This document shows, one piece after another, positions 1 to 11,814 of a stretch of DNA of 64,000 nt (within the stretch, counting starts at the first letter, position 1; every line of letters begins with the position of its first letter). The stretch is from Siphonodentalium dalli (taxonomy: Eukaryota; Mollusca; Scaphopoda; Gadilida; Siphonodentaliidae): NCBI GenBank assembly GCA_032622095.1, contig CP136064.1, positions 36,880,426 to 36,944,425 on the forward strand, in the 5' to 3' direction. Under the pieces are notes generated by a model. That model had not been told where the DNA came from. It saw nothing but the letters and a program-made list of their open reading frames with translations, and made no database searches. Both the position numbers and the translations under genes were made by a program.

Positions 1-465
1 ACAGTTACCTATCAAATCCTCACATGCCATTCCCCATCCAATTCCCATGACACCCGAACGCCCTTCCACAAGAAAATCTCCAAATACAACGTACATGTTA
101 ACGGCCAATCAAGGCCTAATTAACTTAACATGTAATCTATAACACACGACAAACGTGTGTACACAGTTACCCATCAAATCCTCATATGCCATTCCCCATC
201 CAATTCCCATGACACCCGAATGCCCTTCCACAAGAAAATCTCCAAATACAACGTACATGTTAACGGCCAGTCAAGGCCTAATTAACTTAACATGTAACCT
301 ATAACACACGACAAACGTGTGTACACAGTTACCCATCAAATCCTCATATACCATTCCCCATCCAATTCCCATGATACCCGAACGCCCTTCCACAAGAAAA
401 TCTCCAAATACAACGTACATGTTAACGGCCAATCAAGGCCCAGTTAACTTAACATGTATATAACA
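1..465. repeat. 162-bp satellite, three head-to-tail copies
   Basis: Three tandem units start at 1, 163 and 325, each 162 bp and differing by only a few bases; the third decays after about 465. Each unit contains an internal inverted pair (ACATGTTAA ... TTAACATGT) around a GGCC-rich core. The array probably continues left of the window. No coding content is seen. Confidence 0.9.
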
Positions 466-2656
466 CACAGTGCACAATCGTGCATAAAAATCCCAAATAC
501 ATGTACAGAGCTAACTGAAGCTCACTCTTACATACATGTAACGCGCAATACACGGACCCCACATGCATCTATATCGTGCATAAAACAAAAATCCAATACA
601 CGTGAACACGAAATTCACGTACAAACTTCACCCAATACCGCCGCTTACCAAAATGTGCATATACAGTGCCAAAATAGGCTCACCATGTGCACTTTATCCC
701 AAACGACACAAATATTGTCAGTCCTTAAGCAATATTTATCATATTCTTCCCTACCCCATATATTATTGTCAAATATACTTGCCAATGATTAACTGTCATT
801 AATAACATATTCATATACGCCCTATATCGGATCTTATAACTAAAATTAACACATGTCCAACATCAGTTCATACTACCATTACTATTCATTAAGGCCAAAC
901 GATGTATAGAACCCACGTATATAGAAGCATCAAGTTTCTTCATCCAAATCCCACACACGTACAATCATCGAGTTGTTCCAATAGGACAACGGAATACAAA
1001 TTTCCGATATAATTTGTCCAGGAACAAAATATCACGTCACGAACACATTTTGTTCAAATATATCAATACAATTAAATTGGAACATACACTTACCATTCAT
1101 ATACAATGCTACCGATATAGATCACCATGCAATGATTATATTTTTTATTTATATAAAGGCATATCCCCCTGTACATATAAACACACGCAACTTCACATAT
1201 ACAGCCAGACTTATATGACTCATCACACATGGGTTCGATAAGACTAAAGGACGCGACATTCGTATCTAATATCAATAAAATTGAAAGCTACTAGCAAATG
1301 CCAATCAGTTCGGCTATCGTCGATATGATATATGTCAAACACGCGCGCTCCAAATATATTTAATTATATATATACTTATATACTTCACCACATCATTTTC
1401 CATAAGGGGCATATTTCTACCCCAAATATCGTTACTGCGAAAATGTCTGAACAGCTGCAACAAAGCAACGCTATATTATGACACGATAGGCCGTGAAATA
1501 TAAGCATCAAGAAACAGATCAATTAACATGCCACGAGCACCATCTCATAAACACACGTGTTCTTAACAAGATGAATCACCAAACCAATACGCTACACTCC
1601 AGCCAAAAGGTCAACTTGACCCCAACACATTCATATCTAAAATTATAAATATGTGCAAACATTTACAGCAATGGTAAAAACGAATTGTCTCTCATCATAA
1701 TTTATTTCACCATTTTATTATTGAATGCATTGTTATTATATGTACGTCTATTACCAATGTGCTACAATTTCAGCTTCATCCACATTACATGATCACCATT
1801 ACCCCAGTTAGGTCCATAATTTTGATGTTACATAAGATTTTCCGCTGCGCTAAAAATCTTACACGGGTAGGGGACATATGTGAGATAACTACCCATTATA
1901 ATCTCACAACTTGATTCAAACTATACGAATGTCCCAATATATAAAACCCCAAACTCAGATATTCGTGTTCGGTTCTCGAAACCTCACACGTCTTATTCTC
2001 AGCGAAGATATACACACAATGAAGATGGCTCCCAAATATGGGCAAGGGAAATGCCCATAACGAAGGATCCAATCCCGATGTGTATTGCCAAACGCCTCAT
2101 CTAATATGCGTCCCAAATAGTATATAAGAGACAACCACATCCCATCACCTCATGCTTTTCCTATTCCACTTCCGAGCCTCTAATACGTAGAGGCTCGACT
2201 ATTCTAACACTAGGATCATCGATTGTCATATTTGTATACACTGCTTGTATCTTATTCACGACGTAATAAAGACTTGTACCTATATATATCTATGTGTCCA
2301 TTACCTCACAATATCAAGTTTATAAGAAAGGATTGCCGACAGTTTATGATACATGGCAATATTGTTCTTCCTTATATCAGCGATGTATCTCATTTACGTC
2401 CATGCTTATATATATATATATCAATAGATTGTTGTGACCGATTAATTAGATCAATTATATTTGCTAATTAACGTACCCTCATACATAATTGTGTACGTGA
2501 TTTCCAAGCAGGCATGGTATTATTAGTCATGACGAGGACTGTGAATAAATATCCACAAGTTGTTCAATACAACACAACACTTCAGAATATCAATGATATA
2601 AATCGGGAAAGTCATGAAATTTAGATGTACACAATTGTCAGGTTTATGTCTACGAA
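466..2656. other. AT-rich non-coding stretch
   Basis: No gene is recognised. The short open frames here have no domain-like composition and lie in AT-rich DNA with many CA/TA tracts. A perfect small hairpin (CGAGCCTCT ... AGAGGCTCG) sits at 2173-2197. Confidence 0.5.
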
Positions 2657-3427
2657 TTAGCACGGCATTAGACCTGAATAGTCCACGTGTTTCTTGAGTT
2701 TGACGGTGTGGATGTTCCGGTTGGCCTGGTCGAGTCTTTCGACACATTTCTTCCACAAAACTCCTTCCAGGCTGATTGGCTGTGCCGGGAAATATCTGAA
2801 AAATTTATCACGAATGAAAGAGATCTTTGTAGCGTTCATGCTCTGTTTTCGCCACCCGTTTACGTTTCTACCAACTGTCTCGCCGATACAGAAAAGCTTG
2901 TGGAATGTCTTTCGCAGGAAACTACCATGATCCCCACAAGAATCATCAAAAATATTGTCCATTTCTGTCGTTGATATGGTCGGTGGTGGTACGTCGTCGA
3001 ACGAAGCTGCCTCTTCCAACAGTCGTTCAACTGCCTCGTGGTTTACTTTCTGCGGGATTCTGTCCAGTGGAATTAGCATGAACCTTTGATCTGTTACAAC
3101 GATTGGGCAGTCGGCAGATTCAGTCGTTGTGGTTGTAGATTCTTCTGGCGCTGTTTGGTTTGTAGCAACTGATGGAGGTGTGACAGGAATCGGTCGCTGT
3201 TCCAGAATTGTGATATGATCTTGCATAACATGCACTCTGTCTGCTAATTCTTGGTATTTCTGTTTCCAATAGTCCAGCTCTTTTTTATGTATACACGGAA
3301 TGACTAGTGGAGTTCCGACGCATTTGTCCAGCCCTTGCACCGGTACAGGATCACTTTCCGATGAATCGTCGCTGTCCGTCCAGTCGTTATACAAATTACG
3401 ACCAGTGCCGATCCAGAAAGCATTTGT
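2657..3427 (-). CDS. BEN-domain protein, terminal exon (copy 1)
   Basis: This is an open frame of about 256 codons ending in TAA at 2657. Its first in-frame codons follow a good acceptor on the minus strand (polypyrimidine then CAG at 3428-3430), so it is probably the last exon of a spliced gene; no ATG opens the frame. The N-terminus is acidic (a DSDDSSESD run), followed by a short predicted coiled coil (about residues 37-67 counted from codon 3394), then a Thr/Ser/Pro-rich linker. The last ~80 residues (FLRKTFHKLF, then GRNVNG, RDKFFRYFP, W, and a final DQANRNI) have the pattern of a BEN domain, a DNA- or chromatin-binding fold. That assignment is by eye. The C-terminus after the BEN domain is shared with the diverged paralogue at 51746, which supports this copy as the native form. 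Upstream exons were not found. Confidence 0.6.
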   Translation of the reverse strand, partial: TNAFWIGTGRNLYNDWTDSDDSSESDPVPVQGLDKCVGTPLVIPCIHKKELDYWKQKYQELADRVHVMQDHITILEQRPIPVTPPSVATNQTAPEESTTTTTESADCPIVVTDQRFMLIPLDRIPQKVNHEAVERLLEEAASFDDVPPPTISTTEMDNIFDDSCGDHGSFLRKTFHKLFCIGETVGRNVNGWRKQSMNATKISFIRDKFFRYFPAQPISLEGVLWKKCVERLDQANRNIHTVKLKKHVDYSGLMPC

Positions 3428-3569
3428 CTGAAAAAGAGATATAATAACTTATAATATAAATCAGACTAGCAGCACCCAATCACCGAAATAACTAGCGGAT
3501 AAATGGATTGATTTACAGCGTCAATTAATTACTGTCGCCATATTAACAAAACATCTACACATTTATACA

Positions 3570-4000
3570 TTAAAGAACATCAAAATGTAGACATACTTTG
3601 TCGGTATACAAATAAGAAATATATATCGCATAAACAGTATGTTATTGTCACATGTTTGACCAATTTATGTAAACAAAAGCACAAAAAGTAACTTCGCTGG
3701 TGTTTGTTTATATTATGATGGTAAGCATAAAGAGCGTTCTTTGTTGGTGAATTCCTGATATGGAACTAATAAAGAGCGTTTATGCCATTTGTGTGTGATT
3801 AGCCAGTAGCATTGTGCTGTCTTCTGTAACACAATCAGTCTCTTGCTTAGGTAAAATATAGTAGATCGTTATAACATGCTGTTTACGCGATGATCATGGT
3901 ATATCTGGATGAAACGATATGCGTTTTAATGTTTGTTCTGTTTACGGTGTTTGGAACAAATATGAATATTATCGACAATTAAGGCCTCTCGTGCCTTTAA
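3570..4000 (+). mobile_element. Kolobok-like TTAA MITE, diverged copy
   Basis: The right end reads CGTGCCTTTAA, matching the terminal inverted repeat of the fuller copy at 53779-54295. The interior shares ATAAAGAGCGTT (twice, at about 3728 and 3768), CCTGATATGG and a GTAAACAAAAGC stretch with that copy in the matching order. The left end (TTAAAG at 3570) is degenerate. No coding capacity is seen. Confidence 0.6.
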
Positions 4001-4898
4001 TTTAGAAAGATTATCTTCGACTTCAGTAGTTTAAAATTGCATTTAAAGCACAATGAGTGAATTGTAGTACACAAATATATCTCCACTATATTCAAATATA
4101 AATGTTAGACCAAATATAATATAAATCATAATTAATTCACGAAGAGCATCTCCATAACATTTCCAACTTATAAGTTAAATTAAAGACATATTATGTACTT
4201 ATTCGGGTGCGTGAAAATAATAAGTTAGTATTCAGATGCTATGCCAACTTGAGGAATATAGCATTATATTGACGCCCTCCATCCGCTTGGGACCTTAACC
4301 CAATTGAATTGTTTTTGAAACTTTATTATTTGTATATGCAATGAATGTATTGACTTCATTTATATGCAATAAACTATTGACTTGACTTGAATTAACATCG
4401 CCGAAATCGACCTGCACACACCATAGAAATCATCATCTGAACGCGCAATTGTAAATATTTACTTCTCAAATCGGGACGCTACTCTCTGCGGTAAGCTAAC
4501 GAAAATGATTTTGCCATCGACAGCCACTGTCGTTAATTAATATATAAGAACGGCGATGTTTGTTGTCAATTTGGATATAATATTTGTAAAAAAAATAAAT
4601 ATATACTTCTTTGCCCTGCTTTGCCCCCAGATTATTCTCCATTTCAATTTGATCACCCCACCCGAGTGTTTCACATCACTTAACTACTAATTATTAATAA
4701 CTGTAAATGAGCTTATAACTGTACCTCTATGGTGTTGATATCTATTGTGTGATCTATCGTGTGATGTCTGGTAGATGTAGATTATATTTAGTGTATGCCT
4801 CCAATGTGGAGAAGAATATTTATAACATGGTAATCATATATACATGGTTGTTACACAAACTTAGATGTATACACAAGGAAGTGTATTATGCGTTAAGA
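4001..4898 (-). other. 3' flank / probable 3' UTR of the minus-strand LINE
   Basis: No open frame is recognised. On the minus strand this follows the RT stop codon and is AT-rich. The exact 3' end of the element is not obvious: no clean poly-A tract or target-site duplication was found by eye. Confidence 0.35.
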
Positions 4899-7800
4899 TC
4901 ATTTTGATTTTCCGCGAATGCATCGACACATGATGAACAGGTAGGAGGATGAGTCAATAATAATGTGGTCCATGTATTGAGTTACCACGTCGGGAGGCGT
5001 CATAACCACAGTTCCAAGCAAGAAGGCACATAGGGTGGAGTCATCAATTGCATCAAGGTAGAGGTATGTTGTCACTCCATATTTATTCAGAATGTGTTCC
5101 AAGTAGCTATTCCGAAGTTTGACCATGTGGTCTGAGATACAATAACGTATCGCATGAAGGAGCTCATTGTCATAGTTTTTAAAACAAACATGACACACGG
5201 TATTATTTACATACGAAGTTTTGTTTAGCAGCAGCGCAAGATTCTTCAATTGTTCGCCATAATCAGGGTATTTCCTCAGTAGAGACCATATGCTCCAACT
5301 TGTTGAAGGGTCGTTGTGTATTTTATGGAAGATATTAAGGCTAGCATCACCCGAAACTGAAGCCGACCACTGTTGCACATAGTGTTGCCACACTGCATGC
5401 TGAAATATCGATTTCCATGAAGACTTTGAGGGAAAAGTACCATTTTTCACGAATGAGTCGAGGTAAGAATAAAGGCCATAGTATTGCAATATATCTATGA
5501 TGTCTTGTACGAAGCCTGTAGTCATGCGATCGAACAGCGTAAGTTGGAATAATTTCAGTAGGAATATTCTGAGGGGTGTCTGCCGATCCTGTGGTAGGTG
5601 AATTAAATTGGATAGAAATGCAAGTTTCTTCAAATGTATTTCACTCTCAAGTGGCAGGAGACCAAGCAAACTCAGCGAAATAGTAGTCGGTGTGCGCGAT
5701 GGAAGAGACTGAATGTGTTTTACACACGTCCGATATGACTTCTCAATTGTGTACGTAGCTGTAATGTTCGGAAGCTCCAATAGTTCACAGCCATACAAGG
5801 CTTTTGGTAACGATACTGATTTGAGTAGAGTTGCTTTCGTTATCGGTGTGCACATATTGAGTAGGTTTTTACCAGCTAAGCTGAAATATGACTTTCTCAA
5901 TTTGTCAGCGACCTGAGAACATCGAGTTGCCATGGACTGAAATTTGCACTGCTTAATGCCAAGGTGTAAGCATTCCGCGCTTTCGTCTAATTGTTTATCA
6001 CCGAGGAACCATGTTCTGTTGTGTGCAGAATCTTGACGTTTTGTTTCATTGAAGACGACAACGACGCTCTTTGTACATGAGCAGGTGAACCGCCACATCT
6101 GGCTATATTTATAACACACGTCAATGAGACTTTGAAGACCAGACTTGGACAAGGAAATTATGGCAATATCATCAGCAGCCGATGGTGCGACACAAGATAT
6201 ATTTCCTACACGTACACCGTGTTCAGATTCCTGTAGATTATTCAGAAGATCGTTAATGTATGCAAGGTAAAAGAAAGGAGAAGTTACAGCTCCCTGTCTT
6301 GTTCCTTGTAGAATATCAAACGGTTCTGAAAGGGAACCACTGTACATAACACGACTTGTGCAATTTTCGTACATGTTTTTTACAAATCTCAGCATCTTTC
6401 CGTTGATACCAAGCTCGTGAAGTTTCACTAACAGGCCTTCGTACCACACGCGATCGAATGCCTTCTGAGAATCCAGGAAACAAACAAAGGCTCTTGAATT
6501 TAGGTCTCGGGCATAGAACACAGACTCCTGTAGTAAATAAGATGTCATAAGACAGTTGACGCCTTTTTGGAAGCCGTTCTGAAGCTCGTTTGGGAAGTTG
6601 GCGAATCTCCCATCCTTAAGGAATTTTCCCAACATGATGCCTTCGAAGGTCTTGTACATTACAGGTAGTAGTGTGATAGCTCGATAACTATCCGGAATAT
6701 TTCTGGGTTTGGGTGTCCCCTTGAAAAGTGGAACAATAATGCCAATTTTCAGTGATGTTGGTATACACTCTAAGTCCACCATACCATTATAAAGACGACA
6801 AATCAATAATTTGAGTGATTCACTGCCATGCACGAGATGTTCATTCACCACGTGGTCAATACCACTAGATTTTCCAGACTTTAGGCCTCTCAAAACTTGC
6901 GTAAGTTCAGAAACACTGATTTGTTCACAGAAAACATTGTTTGTATAACTAGCATCTGACACGTCGAAAATCGATGACAGTCGCATCTTTATGGACTCTT
7001 CGAATTCTGGATCACAATGAATGTCTGGTTTGTACAGAGTCTGAAAGTAGGATCTCAATGCAGAAAGAATTTCAGCTGGGTGGCGAAGAATTTGATCATC
7101 GAATGTCATAACCGAGCACAGGCCATTTGAATGCGACGTTTGTTTTGATGCGTTCAATGTTCTCCAGAACTGCGCATCGTTATTCTTCGCGTGCAATTCA
7201 AGATTTTCACACATTTCTTTATCCTTGCATCGAATTGTTGTGCGTAGCGTTTTCCTGAATAGACGCTTAGCAGACTTATAATTAGAATACGACAACACCT
7301 CGCACGTATTTGGTCTTCCGTCGGCAATCTAAACGTTGCGCCTGTCCTTCAGTAAACGATGAAGTGATCGCAGTTCCTCGTTCCAGAATAATTTTGCTGA
7401 TTTATGTCGTTTCTTCATCCGGCTGGCTACTACAGATGAATATAATATTGCGTCGGTAATTTCGGTATAAAGTACGTGTAGGTCGGTTTCAGTTGAGACT
7501 GTGAGGTCCATAACATCAGAGAGGTAATTATCAAGCGAACGCTGGTACAAGGAAATATCCATCTTCTCCCAGTTAAAAGAAAGTCTGTGAAACGGTTTAA
7601 GTTCGTTAGACAAGTCGGAGGGAATCTCGATGCAGCAAGTCACAGGTAAATGGTTGGACATATTCTGCTCACTATCATCGAGTATGACACGATTCGTTGT
7701 AATGTCATTTAGCTCTAGTGGCAGTAAAATGTGATCGATACGACTGGGTGATGCCACACCTGATGCTGGATAGAATGTATAAGGAGGCCCTTCGCATGAT

Positions 7801-8474
7801 GATGAAGTGGTGACGGAGAACCGTTTCTCCTGGTCTATGAGATTTGTTGCGAAAGCCATTCTATCGGCGTGTCCCGAAGGTACATGATGTTCGTAGGAAC
7901 GGCACAAATGAACGTTGAGGTCGCCCATAATAATCACGGGTCCACATGTTGAGTATAACGATATAAGATCGGCGACATTATCAAGACAATTTTTGAAGTG
8001 ATCATCGCTGTGATTTGTACTCGGCAGGTATGTTTGTATAACAGTGAGAGTCATCGTCGAGTTCAATTTTAGCTGTAAACCAATGCATTGGTCATTATTT
8101 GTATCAATCGAAACACAATGTGCTGCGATGCGTTTGTTCACAATGAGAGCAACGCCATCTCGCGTGAATGAGCCGCCTGTACTCGTGGTTATAGTACGGC
8201 CAGGTTTGCCGAGGACAATATATGACTGGTGTATAGAATGTAGAAAAGTCAGGCTTTCTTCGTTAAGCCAATGTTCGGAGATACCAAGAATATCATATTC
8301 TAGAGAGTTCAGAAGAGACGACAAATATAGAAAATTGGACTTAACGCCAGTGGCATTCCATGTCATGAGATTAACTGTGTTCGTCATTGTAGTTTTCTTG
8401 GCGTTTCGGTGGGTCGACATTCCAAAGCCTAAAGCTAATCCCTGCAGGCCAAAAGTCATCCCGGTAGAGGGCAT
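4899..8474 (-). pseudogene. LINE ORF2: endonuclease-reverse transcriptase with one in-frame stop
   Basis: The ATG is at 8474. The frame runs about 1190 codons, broken only by TAG at 7329-7331; the 381-codon upstream part and the RT part share one frame, so a single nonsense change explains the split. The N-terminal half is an APE-like endonuclease that would nick target DNA: TWNATG, SEHW, MGDLNVH, SRIDH and SNHLPV are present, the last with Asn where Asp is usual. The C-terminal half is a reverse transcriptase with SGKSSGIDH, FLDSQKAFDRVW, QGTRQGAVTSP and AADD (the usual aromatic before ADD is replaced by Ala; both catalytic Asp are kept). A late CxxC...H segment (VCHVC) may be a degenerate zinc motif. 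Dead as written unless the stop is read through, for which there is no evidence. Confidence 0.85.
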
Positions 8475-8592
8475 TCATATCGGTCACATGAATATGAATA
8501 CGCGCTGATTGTGAACCTCTACTAGAACTCCACATCAGTCGCACGAAAGTGGGCGTTATGTCCCTCTGTTCGAAATATTCCCAGATGTCAGT

Positions 8593-10299
8593 TTATGTAG
8601 ATTTCAACGAGATCCCGCGAACGAATATTTTCCTTGTTCGTTTGTTTGATTTGTAAGGGACACCGACGAATCCAACTGGTTCAGTGTCTTCATCACGCTG
8701 AGAATTGCGAAAGTTTGTACCTGCTCCTTTCAAGACATGTTTACTGACAGGTGTGGATGTTTGACGATGGCTCACTTGAGGAGTGTGGTTCTGCGACTTA
8801 TCCGATGAGAGATCTTCAAAATTATGGTTTAAAATGTCCACACTGTTAACATCGGGCTGATCCGGTTTGTCAGGACATCTCGTGTCGTTTTTATTAAAGG
8901 AACAAGTTTTGTTTAATACACCGCAGTTGGCCCCATTGGTAGTCTGCTTCACGGGAGAGTTAATTTTGCTATGATCGATAGTCTGCTGAAACTTCACGGG
9001 TGACTTAGCATTCTGAATATCACCAATTACACCTGATGTGTCTATCGGTGAGGCACTTGGAGGTCGCGATGCTTTTGGATTAGGAAGCTTCGGTTTCATC
9101 GGAGTAGATGATGACATCTTGTTGGAGTTCAGGTCCTGTGTGAAAGAATATGATAGGTGGTGATCGGGCGGGAAAGGCCCAACAACAGCTGACGGAGGTG
9201 TGCTAGGCGGGAGGTGCTGTTCCACAACTGAACACATCCGGTTGAACTTTTCATTTAGATCTTGGGCCAAGAACTCAAACATTGTACCAAACTTGCGCTC
9301 GATATTTTCGATGATCTGATCCATGGAATTGGAAGATTCGTTCACAGTTTGTTTTACATTGTTGATTTTGCTCATAACATTCTCAGACTTAGCAAATGTC
9401 CTTAAGAATTCCTTCTCCTGGGATTCCAACTTTTTGGTGAACATATCGTATTGTTTTGTGTGATCAGCGACATCGTTTTCAACGAACTTAATACGGTTTT
9501 TTAAACTGACGACACCACTACACTTTTCATCAGTTAGTCGGTCTATAGTCTGTTCTAATGTAGTACACTTCCCGAGAGAAGCGCCGATCGACGTGGCGTT
9601 TGATGAACATTTTATTTCCAGCCTTTCTTTACTCATCTCAAGATCATCTAAGCGCTTGCAAATTTCTATTTGTTTCTCTGATATGGACTTTAGTTCAATC
9701 TGTATCACGCTGGAAGAGGTAACATTGTTGGCTTTGAGCAAAGTGACGTCGGCAAGAACTTCTGACAATTTTTCTTGAATACATACAGAGTCACATGGGC
9801 ATCGAGGTGCCGTACTATCTGGTCGATGGTTAGACTGCGATTGTGATAATTTGTGCTTAGTAACACAATATTTTATATCGTCGAATGTACCTCCTTTAGT
9901 GAACTGCACAATGTTATATATGTCTTTCACTAGGCGAGTGCTCACTGGGATACCTCCCATATCTGGGTCCCTTTGGATACGACCTTTTAGACTATAATGC
10001 TGCAGATCTTCACAACAATTGTGAGCATCCAGGAACATCTTATTTCTTATTTTCCGCAGTTCACTGTCGTCGGGAATTGCTTGTAAAAGACCTGCGATAA
10101 ACTTGTCTTTTGGTTGACTGAAAATCAGACTGAGGTCAGGCGAGCGGCTTTCTGAGAAGTATTCGAGAACACTCATGTTTTGTCCCTGTCGCACGGGTCT
10201 GGCTTGAGTTGAACTTGCCGAGAGTGCTTGTGAGTGTACACACCCAGATAGAACAGTGTACTCTCTGTCTTCGGTGTTGACTATTTCGTACTCTTCCAT
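8593..10299 (-). CDS. LINE ORF1 protein (568 aa, coiled coil)
   Basis: The start is the ATG at 10299 (MEEYEIVN). An upstream TTG extends the frame but is unlikely to initiate in an animal. The middle third (about residues 190-370) is rich in heptad-like Lys/Glu/Leu patterns suggesting a coiled coil, preceded by a small Cys cluster (CPCDSVC). The C-terminal third is Ser/Pro/Thr/Asn-rich and ends in a basic segment (YKSNKRTRKIF). No CCHC knuckle or RRM was recognised. It lies directly upstream of ORF2 on the same strand, so it is inferred to be the RNA-binding/assembly protein of this element. The frame is intact. Confidence 0.7.
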   Translation of the reverse strand: MEEYEIVNTEDREYTVLSGCVHSQALSASSTQARPVRQGQNMSVLEYFSESRSPDLSLIFSQPKDKFIAGLLQAIPDDSELRKIRNKMFLDAHNCCEDLQHYSLKGRIQRDPDMGGIPVSTRLVKDIYNIVQFTKGGTFDDIKYCVTKHKLSQSQSNHRPDSTAPRCPCDSVCIQEKLSEVLADVTLLKANNVTSSSVIQIELKSISEKQIEICKRLDDLEMSKERLEIKCSSNATSIGASLGKCTTLEQTIDRLTDEKCSGVVSLKNRIKFVENDVADHTKQYDMFTKKLESQEKEFLRTFAKSENVMSKINNVKQTVNESSNSMDQIIENIERKFGTMFEFLAQDLNEKFNRMCSVVEQHLPPSTPPSAVVGPFPPDHHLSYSFTQDLNSNKMSSSTPMKPKLPNPKASRPPSASPIDTSGVIGDIQNAKSPVKFQQTIDHSKINSPVKQTTNGANCGVLNKTCSFNKNDTRCPDKPDQPDVNSVDILNHNFEDLSSDKSQNHTPQVSHRQTSTPVSKHVLKGAGTNFRNSQRDEDTEPVGFVGVPYKSNKRTRKIFVRGISLKST

Positions 10300-11001
10300 T
10301 TTGATGACACGTAATGTTTTCCGCAACGTTCAAGACGGGCCGTCGTTAGTCACGACCGGGTTCCTCTACTGGAGACCAAATAAAGTTTTCACAGAAACGA
10401 TTAATAAACAGCTAGCTGTTAATTGGTCTGGTCCGTTGTAGCGGAGTCATACATGACAGAGACACTTGTTGTCGAACTGAGTTCAATTACTCCAATCCGT
10501 TTGGGCGTTTCAGTTCAGGACCACATATTCCCAGCTGTAATATGGTGGTCCCCGACATACACACAGGATCAGTCAATCAATTTGTTGAATGGCTCCTTCA
10601 GATTCTGTTGATCACACCTTCTCGATCAACAATGATAATGCAGTCGCAGGTTTGATAGGTTGGCGGAACAACTGTGGCTATCACCATGCATTGTATTAAT
10701 CATCAGGCTTGATTATTGTTTATCACACCTTTGCAGTTTCTAATTAGCTGGGCACATTCTCCAACCGTCGGTGTTACATAATAGTCAAAACTCTATATAC
10801 GCTGGCCATACATGGCGGCGTAAACAAACAAATATGGAGTCTCTTTAAACGTGCAGAATTGGTTGACGAGATGGTGAAAAGTCACATTTAGCAATGAATA
10901 TTCACAATAATGTCCTGATAGTCCATGGCACTAGGCGAATCTCCATATGTATGACAATTTAAGGCAGTCATAAACATATATTATTTAGAGAAATTAGTCG
11001 A
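10300..11001. other. Probable LINE 5' UTR plus unassigned spacer
   Basis: The part next to 10300 probably contains the 5' UTR of the minus-strand LINE. The rest has no recognisable gene. A short GATCACACCTT-like sequence recurs near 10610 and 10720. No promoter could be assigned. Confidence 0.35.
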
Positions 11002-11736
11002 TTATTCGGAGCACTTATTAAGCGTGACTGTCATTGGTTTCTTTATTAGTGCATTCATAGTGGCCTGGTCGAGTCTTTCGACACATTTCTTCCACAAAAC
11101 TCCTTCCAGGCTGATTGGCTGTGCCGGGAAATATCTGAAAAATTTATCACGAATGAAAGAGATCTTTGTAGCGTTCATGCTCTGTTTTCGCCACCCGTTT
11201 ACGTTTCTACCAACTGTCTCGCCGATACAGAAAAGCTTGTGGAATGTCTTTCGCAGGAAACTACCATGATCCCCACAAGAATCATCAAATATATTGTCCA
11301 TTTCTGTCGTTGATATGGTCGGTGGTGGTACGTCGTCAAACGAAGCTGCCTCTTCCAACAGTCGTTCAACTGCCTCGTGGTTTACTTTCTGCGGGATTCT
11401 GTCCAGTGGAATTAGCATGAACCTTTGATCTGTTACAACGATTGGGCAGTCGGCAGATTCAGTCGTTGTGGTTGTAGATTCTTCTGGCGCTGTTTGGTTT
11501 GTAGCAACTGATGGAGGTGTGATAGGAATCGGTCGCTGTTCCAGAATTGTGATATGATCTTGCATAACATGCACTCTGTCTGCTAATTCTTGGTATTTCT
11601 GTTTCCAATAGTCCAGCTCTTTTTTATGTATACACGGAATGACTAGTGGAGTTCCGACGCATTTGTCCAGCCCTTGCACCGGTACAGGATCACTTTCCGA
11701 TGAATCGTCGCTGTCCGTCCAGTCGTTATACAAATT
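11002..11736 (-). pseudogene. BEN-domain exon, truncated duplicate (copy 2)
   Basis: Positions 11060-11736 match 2722-3398 over 677 bp with only three differences noticed. Homology stops abruptly on both sides. The upstream splice acceptor and first codons of copy 1 are missing, and after the BEN domain the frame runs into unrelated sequence (ending NKCSE) instead of the native tail. The reading frame through the BEN domain is open, so it could make protein if fused to a new exon. The simplest reading is a recent partial duplicate. Confidence 0.7.
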
Positions 11737-11814
11737 GAGCGGTCTGTAACCTTAATTGGAAGCAACCGCCCTCGTGCTGATGCCGGCGAGTGAGACGGTT
11801 TTGGATTAGGCTTA

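Larger units (their letters stand above)
4899..10299 (-). mobile_element. APE-type non-LTR retrotransposon, two ORFs
   Basis: The order on the minus strand is ORF1 (8593-10299), a 118-bp gap, then ORF2 (4899-8474) encoding endonuclease and reverse transcriptase. Both ORFs are near full length, so the copy is fairly young, but ORF2 has one in-frame stop. The limits given are those of the coding region; 5' and 3' UTRs extend outward by an undetermined amount. The clade is uncertain within the CR1/jockey-like APE elements. Confidence 0.8.

Noticed and set aside
454-1275. Several 60-112-codon frames near the satellite
   Set aside because: Thr/Ile/His-rich translations of CA/TA-rich DNA with no domain features.
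7329-7331. Programmed stop-codon readthrough between endonuclease and RT
   Set aside because: No recoding signal is visible, and the elements normally encode both domains in one frame. A private nonsense change is simpler.
10300-10326. Upstream extension of LINE ORF1 to a TTG codon
   Set aside because: TTG initiation is unlikely in an animal; the ATG at 10299 is nine codons downstream.
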